Below, piece after piece: positions 1 through 4,785 of a stretch of 5,042 nucleotides of DNA. This DNA is from an uncultured Selenomonadales bacterium. Its GTDB lineage: Bacteria; Bacillota; Negativicutes; Selenomonadales; Selenomonadaceae. Each line of letters begins with the position of its first letter. Position 1 is the stretch's first letter. Location: the NCBI GenBank assembly GCA_937877565.1, contig CALFJB010000027.1, positions 1-5,042 of the forward strand, given 5' to 3'. The translations under genes and the position numbers were made by a program. The notes under the pieces were generated by a model, which was not told the DNA's origin, searched no databases, and saw only the letters and a list, made by a program, of their open reading frames with translations.

Positions 1-921
1 CGCATTGTCGGTACACAGAATTTTGGTAGGATGCCCCAGACGGGCTCCTGCCTTTTTGGCAGCCGCGGCCAGCTTATGCTGCAGGGTTTTATTGGCGGAG
101 ACCCCGCCGGCCAGCACGATTTCTTTTAAACCCGTAGCCTTAATGGCCAGAACGCTTTTCTGCACCAGCACATCCGTGACGGCTTCCTGGAACGAGGCGG
201 CCACATCGGCCCGGTTCACCGGGCGCCGGGCCTGCTCTTCATTGTGCAGGTAGTTAATGACGGAGGATTTCATGCCGCTAAAACTGAACTGGAAAGGATC
301 GTCCAACATAGCACGGGGAAAATCAATAGCTTTGGGATTTCCTTCCAGCGCCAGCTTTTCGATTTCCGGACCACCCGGATAGGGCAATCCCATGACCCGC
401 GCGATTTTATCAAAGGCTTCGCCCGCCGCGTCATCTCTAGTTTGTCCCAAAAGTTCAAAATTATTGTAGCCGTTCATTTTTATAAGCGCGGTATGTCCGC
501 CGGAAACTACCAACGCCAAAAATGGCGGCTCCAATTCCTGCGAACTCAAAAAATTTGCGAAAATGTGTCCTTCCAAATGATTTACTGCGATTAGCGGAAT
601 TTTTAAAGCGAACGCCAAAGTTTTAGCCGCCGAAACTCCAACTAACAACGCGCCGACTAATCCCGGTCCGTAGGTTACGGCAATTTGATTTATTTCTGAA
701 AGTTGCACGCCCGCTTTGTTTATTGCCTCGTCGATAACCGGCATTATGTTTACAATGTGTTTCCTTGATGCAATTTCCGGCACGACGCCGCCGAATTTTT
801 GATGTAACGGTATTTGCGTCGAAATGACATTTGAAAGAATTTCCCGACCGTCACGCAGGACTGCCGCCGCCGTTTCGTCGCAACTCGTTTCTATTCCAAG
901 TGTTAAAATTTTTTTATCCAA
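1..921 (-). CDS. tsaD: TsaD, tRNA A37 threonylcarbamoyl transferase catalytic subunit (C-terminus cut by window edge)
   Basis: TsaD transfers the threonylcarbamoyl group from threonylcarbamoyl-AMP to A37 of ANN-reading tRNAs, working with TsaB and TsaE in the cytoplasm. The reading frame is open for 307 codons from a TTG at 921 to the left edge; the family is usually about 335-345 residues, so roughly 30 are missing. Visible motifs are GIETSCDET (9-17), FGGVVPEIASR (43-53), YGPGLVGALLVG (84-95), metal ligands in NHLEGH (His115, His119), SGGHT (140-144), GQTRDDAAGEAFDK (159-172), SFSGMKSS (213-220), AGGVSAN (271-277) and CTDNA, whose Asp305 is the third expected metal ligand. An in-frame stop 15 bp upstream of the TTG leaves no ATG or GTG option; an AGGGG lies 9 nt upstream. 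It is last in the operon, 19 bp after rimI. Codon use changes sharply near residues 160-172: the later part prefers CTG for Leu, the earlier part TTG, TTA and CTT. Confidence 0.96.
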   Translation of the reverse strand, partial: MDKKILTLGIETSCDETAAAVLRDGREILSNVISTQIPLHQKFGGVVPEIASRKHIVNIMPVIDEAINKAGVQLSEINQIAVTYGPGLVGALLVGVSAAKTLAFALKIPLIAVNHLEGHIFANFLSSQELEPPFLALVVSGGHTALIKMNGYNNFELLGQTRDDAAGEAFDKIARVMGLPYPGGPEIEKLALEGNPKAIDFPRAMLDDPFQFSFSGMKSSVINYLHNEEQARRPVNRADVAASFQEAVTDVLVQKSVLAIKATGLKEIVLAGGVSANKTLQHKLAAAAKKAGARLGHPTKILCTDNA

Positions 922-957
922 TAACCCTAACCCCTAACTCCTAACAACTAGCCCCTA
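922..957. repeat. Degenerate 7-bp tandem repeat, consensus AACCCCT
   Basis: About five consecutive 7-bp units can be laid end to end on the plus strand: TAACCCT, AACCCCT, AACTCCT, AACAACT, AGCCCCT. On the coding strand they read as variants of AGGGGTT. The array covers the last codons and stop of rimI, the whole intergenic gap, and the ribosome binding region of tsaD. The units are imperfect, so this is an old or drifting array. A second array with a different 7-bp unit lies at the right end of the window. Confidence 0.7.
931..942 (-). promoter_or_regulatory. Ribosome binding site of tsaD, formed by repeat units
   Basis: On the minus strand, AGGGG (935-931) lies 9 nt before the TTG start of tsaD. 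A second purine block, AGGAG (942-938), lies 16 nt before it and overlaps the rimI stop codon. Both belong to the 7-bp repeat array. The spacing favours the AGGGG block as the working site. Confidence 0.55.
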
Positions 958-1396
958 AATCAGTATTCCACATTATTAAAGCGTCTTCGCCGTTGTCAAT
1001 GTAATATTTTGGACGCCTTCCAACGCTACGAAGTCCAAAATTTTCATAAATTTTAATAGCCGCCGTATTTGACGGGCGAACTTCCAAAGTAACGGCTTTT
1101 GCGCCGCGTTCCTTGCAAAGTTTCAGCAATTCGCCAAAAAGTTTTGTACCAATACCGCGCCCGCGCATTTCTGGGACAACTGCCACGCTCATAACTTCAG
1201 CTTCTTCAAAGGCAAGCCACGCGCCCGCGTATGCAATTATTTTTTCGTCCAATTCGCCGACAATGTAAACCGTGTTTTTGCGCTGAACAACTTCGTAAAA
1301 TGTATCACGCCGCCACGGCAAGGCAAACGATTTTATTTCAATTTCAGAAACTGCATCGGCATCTTTTGGCAACATTTTTCTAAATGTAATTTGCAT
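941..1396 (-). CDS. rimI: RimI, ribosomal protein bS18-alanine N-acetyltransferase
   Basis: This 151-residue GNAT protein probably acetylates the N-terminal alanine of ribosomal protein bS18 using acetyl-CoA. The acetyl-CoA loop is RGRGIG (78-83) after VAVVPE. Glu105 in LEVR and Tyr117 in KIYENFG match the positions of the catalytic Glu and Tyr known in enterobacterial RimI. SFALPW (23-28) matches the usual RimI segment near the N-terminus. The ATG at 1396 has an AGGTG 6 nt upstream. The start overlaps the end of the upstream rimI-like gene by 17 bp, and tsaD follows after 19 bp, so the three are probably translated as a coupled set. The last residues, Leu-Gly-Ala-Ser-Cys, are encoded by the 7-bp repeat array and are probably not conserved. 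Of the two GNAT genes here this is the better RimI match, though the exact substrate is inferred from family and context. Confidence 0.88.
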   Translation of the reverse strand: MQITFRKMLPKDADAVSEIEIKSFALPWRRDTFYEVVQRKNTVYIVGELDEKIIAYAGAWLAFEEAEVMSVAVVPEMRGRGIGTKLFGELLKLCKERGAKAVTLEVRPSNTAAIKIYENFGLRSVGRRPKYYIDNGEDALIMWNTDLGASC

Positions 1397-1856
1397 TTAT
1401 TTCACCTAAATTTGCGTACATTCTAAAAGCGTCTTCGCCGCCCATATAATAATCTTTGATTCTGCCGACAATTTTAAAGCCGAATTTTTTGTAAATGTGA
1501 ATGGCGGAATCGTTATTTACTCGGACTTCAAAAATCATTACCTTTGCGCCGCGTTTTTTGGCGCGTTCAATAATTTCAGCCAAAAGTTTTTTGCCAATAC
1601 CGCGCCCTTGAATTTCCGGCAATACCGCAATAGTCATTCCGTAAGCACCTTCAGGATAAAATTTTATCCCACTGCAAGCAACAACTCTATCTTCAATTTC
1701 GCCAACGATATATTCAGAATTTTTGTCGAGCAGTTCACAAGCAAAAAAATATTCGCTCCAGCTGTCATCGCCAAAACAAATTTCATCCATTTCGGCTACG
1801 TCTTGAATATCATCAATTAACATTCGTCTAAAAATTATTTCTGCCGACGTTCCCAT
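1380..1856 (-). CDS. RimI-like GNAT N-acetyltransferase, second copy
   Basis: This 158-residue GNAT protein is clearly homologous to the neighbouring RimI along its whole length. It has the acetyl-CoA loop QGRGIG (83-88) after IAVLPE, Glu110 in FEVR, Tyr122 in HIYKKFGF, and a closing segment of the form GRIKDYYxxGEDA that aligns with the end of RimI. It differs in the early acceptor-side segment: the usual Pro-Trp is replaced by Asp-Ser-Trp in CFGDDSW (27-33). It may therefore acetylate another ribosomal or cellular protein, or be a redundant copy. The ATG at 1856 lies inside the end of tsaB (22-bp overlap) and has GGAGG 10 nt upstream, which fixes the start. The gene overlaps rimI by 17 bp downstream. 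Enzyme class is secure; substrate is unknown. Confidence 0.87.
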   Translation of the reverse strand: MGTSAEIIFRRMLIDDIQDVAEMDEICFGDDSWSEYFFACELLDKNSEYIVGEIEDRVVACSGIKFYPEGAYGMTIAVLPEIQGRGIGKKLLAEIIERAKKRGAKVMIFEVRVNNDSAIHIYKKFGFKIVGRIKDYYMGGEDAFRMYANLGEINANYI

Positions 1857-2506
1857 AATTCTTCAGCCTCCGAGCGGCGAATATAAAGCGGCTCAATGTT
1901 CATTACGTTTGAAATTTCGCCTGCGTCGATTAAATCTTTACCGCACATTGCAACATTGACGGCACGCGGCATTTTGCAATTTATAGGCGCAATTTTTACA
2001 TTTGGCGGCAAGTCAACTTTAATTTTACTCAAAACTTCACCACACAAAAAAACTTCAGAATCAATTTCGCCCGCGCTTGCAACAATTTCATCAATGTTTT
2101 TAACTTCAATTTCTGAAAGCGGCTTGCAACTTTTAAATTTCTGGAAATACGCACGATTTTTTTGCGCGTCAAGCATTGGAATTATAACCGCGTTATTTGT
2201 CGGGAAGTGGTAGGAAATTGCTTGTAAAGTTGGAACGCCAATAATTTTTACTTGCCAAGCGTAAGATAACGCCTTAGCGGTTGCAAGTCCAATTCTTAAA
2301 CCGGTAAAGGAGCCGGGGCCAATGCTGACTGCTACCGCGTCAATTTTTTCTACGTTTGCAATTTTTAAAACTTGTTCAATTTGCGGCAACAATGTTTCTG
2401 AATGTGTAAGTTTTGCCTCCTGCGAAATTTCGGCTAAAATTTTTTCGTCAGATACGACGGCTACGCTTGCCACACGAGTTGCCGCCTCAATTCCCAAAAT
2501 TATCAA
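1835..2506 (-). CDS. tsaB: TsaB, structural subunit of the t6A-forming complex
   Basis: TsaB is the non-catalytic paralogue of TsaD. It forms a heterodimer with TsaD and recruits TsaE, which is needed for repeated cycles of t6A synthesis. The 223-residue product has the ASKHA opening GIEAAT (5-10), the segment LTHSETLLPQI (33-43), the family signature GPGSFTGLRIGL (63-74) and LDAQKNRAYF (112-121), where many homologues have LDARR. Length is normal for the family. The start is a TTG at 2506; AGAGG sits 7 nt upstream and overlaps the end of tsaE, whose stop lies 10 bp before the start. The 3' end overlaps the rimI-like gene by 22 bp. The Leu-rich use of TTG as a start codon is shared with tsaD. 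Confidence 0.95.
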   Translation of the reverse strand: MIILGIEAATRVASVAVVSDEKILAEISQEAKLTHSETLLPQIEQVLKIANVEKIDAVAVSIGPGSFTGLRIGLATAKALSYAWQVKIIGVPTLQAISYHFPTNNAVIIPMLDAQKNRAYFQKFKSCKPLSEIEVKNIDEIVASAGEIDSEVFLCGEVLSKIKVDLPPNVKIAPINCKMPRAVNVAMCGKDLIDAGEISNVMNIEPLYIRRSEAEELWERRQK

Positions 2507-2516
2507 TGTTCCACCT

Positions 2517-3011
2517 CTAATCGTCCGTGCTTACAAATTCTTCAAGTTCCTTGATAAATTCAATGTGTTCATCGCCGACGCAGGAAAAAGTTATTCGCCG
2601 CATATTGCGCGTCTCCTTGATTCGTTCAATTTCAATTCTAACATAATCATCAGGCAAAGATTCAGGAAATTTTTCGCCCCATTCAATTAAAACAATTCCT
2701 TCCGGAAAATCCGTGTATTCGTAAAAGCCAATTTCTTCAAGTTCATCTTCATTTTGGATTCTGTACAAGTCGAAATGCACGATTGGGCAAAAACCTTCGT
2801 AAATGTTCATAAGGTTAAAAGTCGGGCTTGTAACTTCGCCTTGTACGCCCAAAGTCCGCGCCATACTTTGTACAAATAAAGTTTTTCCTGCGCCTAAATT
2901 GCCTTCAAGACAAACTATTGTACCTTCTCTGATTCGTTGTGCAACTTTTCCCGCTAATTTTACCGTCTCATAAGGAGACTGCGTTATGTGCGTAAACAAA
3001 AAAATCTTCAC
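2517..3011 (-). CDS. tsaE: TsaE, ATPase of the t6A-forming complex
   Basis: TsaE is a P-loop ATPase that binds the TsaB-TsaD dimer and resets it between rounds of tRNA A37 modification. The 164-residue product shows Walker A GNLGAGKT (37-44), the switch segment TSPTF (61-65), HFDLYR (79-84) and IEWGEKF (109-115), all typical of the family. A Glu/Asp-rich tail follows residue 146. It is first in the operon. Start choice is uncertain: the GTG at 3011 touches its own purine block (GAGGAG ends at the G of GTG), leaving no spacing, while an in-frame TTG at 2999 has an 11-nt spacing to that block and would shorten the protein by four residues. Two later genes of the operon also start with TTG, so the TTG at 2999 is plausible. 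Confidence 0.95.
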   Translation of the reverse strand: MKIFLFTHITQSPYETVKLAGKVAQRIREGTIVCLEGNLGAGKTLFVQSMARTLGVQGEVTSPTFNLMNIYEGFCPIVHFDLYRIQNEDELEEIGFYEYTDFPEGIVLIEWGEKFPESLPDDYVRIEIERIKETRNMRRITFSCVGDEHIEFIKELEEFVSTDD

Positions 3012-3033
3012 TCCTCAAAATTTCATTTCGCCT

Positions 3034-3062
3034 ATTTTAAACAAAAAAAGCCTACCTGTAAA
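3034..3062 (-). promoter_or_regulatory. Candidate sigma-A type promoter of the tsaE operon
   Basis: On the minus strand TTTACA (3062-3057) and TAAAAT (3039-3034) each match the -35 and -10 consensus at five of six positions and are separated by exactly 17 nt. Transcription would start near 3027, giving a short leader before tsaE. The -35 box lies in the loop and 3' arm of the terminator of the upstream nuclease gene, and the spacer contains its T-run. No experimental support is available. Confidence 0.5.
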
Positions 3063-3070
3063 GGCAAGCT
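3043..3070 (-). terminator. Rho-independent terminator of the DUF262-HNH gene
   Basis: The arms 3049-3057 and 3062-3070 pair over nine positions, two of them G-U on the minus strand, around a 4-nt loop. Seven Ts follow on the minus strand (3049-3043). The hairpin begins 4 nt after the nuclease stop codon, so it separates this gene from the tsaE operon. A run of five Ts (3072-3076) lies on the plus-strand side too, so weak activity in both directions is possible. Confidence 0.75.
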
Positions 3071-3074
3071 ATTT

Positions 3075-4169
3075 TTAAACGTCGCTTTTAATTCGGTTGC
3101 AATTTTCGCAAAGTACTTGGCAATTACTTTCGACAGTTCGCCCGCCCTTGCTCCACGGGGTAATATGGTCGGCGTGCATATTTTTTATATCAAAATGTTT
3201 TCCGCACTTTGCACAACATTTATTTTGCCGTTCGTAAACCGCACGCTTGATTTTATCGCTAAATTTTCTGATGCTTAAATGGCGTTCGTTCCTGTCAAAC
3301 AAATATTCATAAATCCCGCGTGAACTTGTAATATCTTCATCTTCAAGCATTGAAACAATTTCCGCCTCAAGTTTTTTGGTGTCATAATTTTTTTCGTTGT
3401 ATTTGTTGTACAAAAAGCCCCATTCAACTTTTTTCATTTCCTTGCGATACGTCGTAAAATTTGCCTTTACCCAATCCATAACTTTTTTGAAATAAAGCCA
3501 AAGTTCATTGCAATTTGGCGCGTCTTGATTCTTCGCCATATAATCTTCAATGCTGATTTTTTCTCGCGCAGAAATCCATTTTAACGCAGTTTCCAAAAAA
3601 TCTTGACGAATTGCCGAGCCGTCCAAATATTTATTGTAGCCTAACTGTATAACCGAACAATTATTTTTGCTGAAATATTTTTTGGCGTCATTTAACCACG
3701 TGCCGGGCAAAATTGCGTTGCGTAATTCCTGCGCGTTCAATTCTGTACCGGGCGTATTTATAACTTTGAACCATTCAAGCGTTTCTTTGTCTGTGCCTTC
3801 GCAGATGAAAACCGCCAACTTGTAATTTAAAATTTGTTCCTTGTCGGCGGCTGTCAAATTTTTAAAGCCCAAATGTTCAATCGAAAAAACGCCCGTTACA
3901 AATTGGCAAATTGAAATTGTGCGCTGTTGCCCGTCCAAAACTTCAAAATTGCCGTCAGATTTTTTTACCCAATACATAACGCTGATTGGCAAGCCTTTTT
4001 TGATACTGTTAATGACTGCCTCGCGCTTTTTGCCGGTGTAAATAAATTCTCGCTGATAAGGCGGGCGAATGTTCAACTTGCCGCCGTAGCCGAAACAACC
4101 TTCTTCGGCGTTATCTTTGTAGCCTTTGACAACTTCGCTTATCGGTATTTCTTGCAGTTCGTATTTCAT
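3075..4169 (-). CDS. DUF262 (GmrSD/ParB-like) protein with C-terminal HNH endonuclease domain
   Basis: This 364-residue protein is probably a DNA nuclease of the kind found in phage defence. The N-terminal DUF262 domain shows PPYQREF (36-42), IKKGLPIS (56-63) and DGQQR (79-83), the signature associated with nucleotide hydrolysis in GmrS- and SspE-type proteins; VINTPGTELNAQELRNA (136-152) is also characteristic. A helical, charged middle region follows. The C-terminus (about 310-364) is a classical zinc-bound HNH domain: Cys319 and Cys322, His332, Asp334-His335, Asn349, then Cys354 and Cys357 followed by Asn358 and Lys361. All expected catalytic and metal residues are present, so it looks intact. 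The ATG at 4169 has AAAGGCGGG ending 6 nt upstream. The gene stands alone between its own terminator and a divergent small peptide gene. Known relatives cut modified or foreign DNA; whether this one senses a modification is not visible. No partner subunit is adjacent. Confidence 0.9.
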   Translation of the reverse strand: MKYELQEIPISEVVKGYKDNAEEGCFGYGGKLNIRPPYQREFIYTGKKREAVINSIKKGLPISVMYWVKKSDGNFEVLDGQQRTISICQFVTGVFSIEHLGFKNLTAADKEQILNYKLAVFICEGTDKETLEWFKVINTPGTELNAQELRNAILPGTWLNDAKKYFSKNNCSVIQLGYNKYLDGSAIRQDFLETALKWISAREKISIEDYMAKNQDAPNCNELWLYFKKVMDWVKANFTTYRKEMKKVEWGFLYNKYNEKNYDTKKLEAEIVSMLEDEDITSSRGIYEYLFDRNERHLSIRKFSDKIKRAVYERQNKCCAKCGKHFDIKNMHADHITPWSKGGRTVESNCQVLCENCNRIKSDV

Positions 4170-4200
4170 TTTTACCCGCCTTTCAATACGAAAATTTTTG

Positions 4201-4209
4201 TGCTATAAT
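4201..4209 (+). promoter_or_regulatory. Extended -10 promoter for the small peptide gene
   Basis: TGCTATAAT is a perfect extended -10 element (TGN before TATAAT). The -35 region at 4181-4186, TTTCAA, is a poor match, which is common when an extended -10 is present. Transcription would begin near 4216, giving a leader of about 50 nt before the ATG at 4267. Confidence 0.6.
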
Positions 4210-4222
4210 TACGGCAATGCTG

Positions 4223-4259
4223 CTCCCAGAGTTGCATCAAATGCAAACGAAGGGAGGTG
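4223..4259 (+). promoter_or_regulatory. Leader hairpin that can sequester the Shine-Dalgarno site
   Basis: CTCCC (4223-4227) can pair with GGGAG (4252-4256), the core of the ribosome binding site GGGAGGTG. Inside this stem, TTGCAT (4232-4237) and ATGCAA (4241-4246) form a perfect six-pair stem around a 3-nt loop, separated from the outer stem by short internal loops of 4 and 5 nt. The Shine-Dalgarno site ends 7 nt before the ATG. When folded, the site would be partly hidden. The inner palindrome could instead be an operator for a DNA-binding protein. Confidence 0.5.
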
Positions 4260-4266
4260 TATATTT

Positions 4267-4350
4267 ATGGTCGACATTCTTATATCGATCGGCGTCAATG
4301 TAGTTTCCGGCTTAATCGTCGGCTACATTTGCCACAAATGGTTTAGCTGA
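4267..4350 (+). CDS. 27-residue hydrophobic peptide, type I toxin-like
   Basis: The peptide begins MVDILISIGVNVVSG and ends in CHKWFS: a short acidic start, a single hydrophobic segment (about residues 4-22) with several Gly and Ser, and a basic-aromatic end. This layout matches small membrane toxins of type I toxin-antitoxin systems of the Fst/TxpA kind, but no family can be assigned by sequence alone. An excellent Shine-Dalgarno site, GGGAGGTG, 7 nt upstream fixes the ATG at 4267; an in-frame ATG farther upstream (4126) lies inside the divergent nuclease gene and is ignored. An extended -10 promoter, a leader hairpin over the ribosome binding site, and structured 3' RNA surround it. It is divergent from the nuclease gene. 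Alternatives are a regulatory leader peptide or a membrane micro-protein with another role. Confidence 0.6.
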   Translation: MVDILISIGVNVVSGLIVGYICHKWFS

Positions 4351-4407
4351 AGCAGCAGACAAGGTAACCTCGTCCTCTAACTGAAATCCCACTCGGTTAT
4401 GACAAAA

Positions 4408-4452
4408 ACTAGAGACTCTCCAATGAGATTAACTCGGCGGAGAGTTTTTAGT
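4408..4452. terminator. Strong hairpin with T-run, first of two tandem terminator-like structures
   Basis: The arms 4408-4421 and 4439-4452 pair over 14 positions with two G-U pairs, around a 17-nt loop. The core stem ACTCTCC/GGAGAGT is followed by five Ts (4445-4449) on the plus strand, so it could stop transcription of the small peptide gene. On the minus strand the hairpin is followed by a similar T-rich stretch (TTTTT at 4408-4404), so it may act in both directions. Confidence 0.6.
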
Positions 4453-4463
4453 CTATAACGACG

Positions 4464-4503
4464 AAAACTCCTAAGTAGCATCCCACCTCTACTCGGAGTT
4501 TTT
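4464..4503. terminator. Second tandem terminator hairpin
   Basis: AAAACTCC (4464-4471) pairs with GGAGTTTT (4495-4502), and inside it AGTAG (4474-4478) pairs with CTACT (4489-4493), leaving a small bulge and a 10-nt loop. Five Ts (4499-4503) close the plus-strand side and four Ts the minus-strand side. It could end the plus-strand transcript, or the minus-strand methylase fragments. Confidence 0.65.
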
Positions 4504-4578
4504 CGCTTGGTGCATATTATGATCGACATTTTGTAATTTTCATTTTCGCGTTTATATTATCACAACACCAAAACTTTT

Positions 4579-4785
4579 TCAAGCCCTCCGCCGTATAAAA
4601 AGCCGCTGATAAACTTTTTTGCCGTCAATGAATGGCTCATTATGTTTTTTGAAATGTGGTAATTTATATTCATCAGGTACAAGTCCGTTAGCACTGCCAC
4701 CAACTATTTCAAATTGGTTGGGATTGTATTTATCCAGAAAAGTAATTGGAACGCCCATAACACCGTTACATTTTCCGCCTGATGA
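4579..4785 (-). pseudogene. EcoRI-family adenine methyltransferase C-terminal fragment, second tail
   Basis: The 68 codons read as the end of an EcoRI-type DNA adenine methyltransferase: GGKCNGVMGVPITFLDKYNP, then QFEIVG, a divergent stretch of about 25 residues (GSANGLV to PFIDG), and the closing KKVYQRLFIRRRA before TGA. Nothing upstream in this frame is methylase-like: the open frame continues to an ATG at 4926 only by reading the first tail in another frame. The piece therefore lacks the catalytic domain and its own start; an internal ATG at 4758 has no clear ribosome binding site. It is best read as an orphan tail or a silent cassette. The 25-residue divergent segment differs completely from that of the first tail. 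The short stretch 4561-4578 after it holds no further coding sequence. Confidence 0.7.

Larger units (their letters stand above)
4351..4510. ncRNA. Structured RNA region after the small peptide gene; possible 3' end plus antisense RNA
   Basis: There is no convincing protein gene here. Three inverted repeats follow one another: a weak one (4364-4369 with 4395-4400) and two strong ones described separately. The region is the likely 3' part of the small peptide mRNA. A possible minus-strand promoter lies just to the right (-10 CATAAT at 4521-4516, -35-like ATGAAA at 4543-4538, 16-nt spacing); a transcript from it would be antisense to this region, the arrangement known in type I toxin-antitoxin loci. 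The promoter match is weak, so the antisense RNA is a hypothesis. Confidence 0.3.

Noticed and set aside
244..594. Plus-strand open frame of 116 codons and the minus-strand 62-codon frame in the same area
   Set aside because: Both lie over the intact tsaD frame, show no family motifs and have no ribosome binding site; tsaD explains the sequence.
922..957. Telomere-like TTAGGG repeat
   Set aside because: The unit is 7 bp and degenerate, lies between bacterial operon genes, and is internal.
1497..2690. Several plus-strand open frames of 105-122 codons opposite the GNAT genes, tsaB and tsaE
   Set aside because: They are antisense to genes with clear catalytic motifs, and their compositions (Phe, Ser and Asn rich) are typical of shadow frames.
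4170..4222. Promoter for the nuclease gene on the minus strand (TATAGC near 4207-4202)
   Set aside because: The -10 match is modest and nothing resembling a -35 lies 16-18 nt upstream, so it is not listed.
4126..4266. Longer version of the small peptide starting at an upstream ATG
   Set aside because: The extension overlaps the divergent nuclease gene and the promoter, whereas a strong Shine-Dalgarno site is placed exactly for the ATG at 4267.
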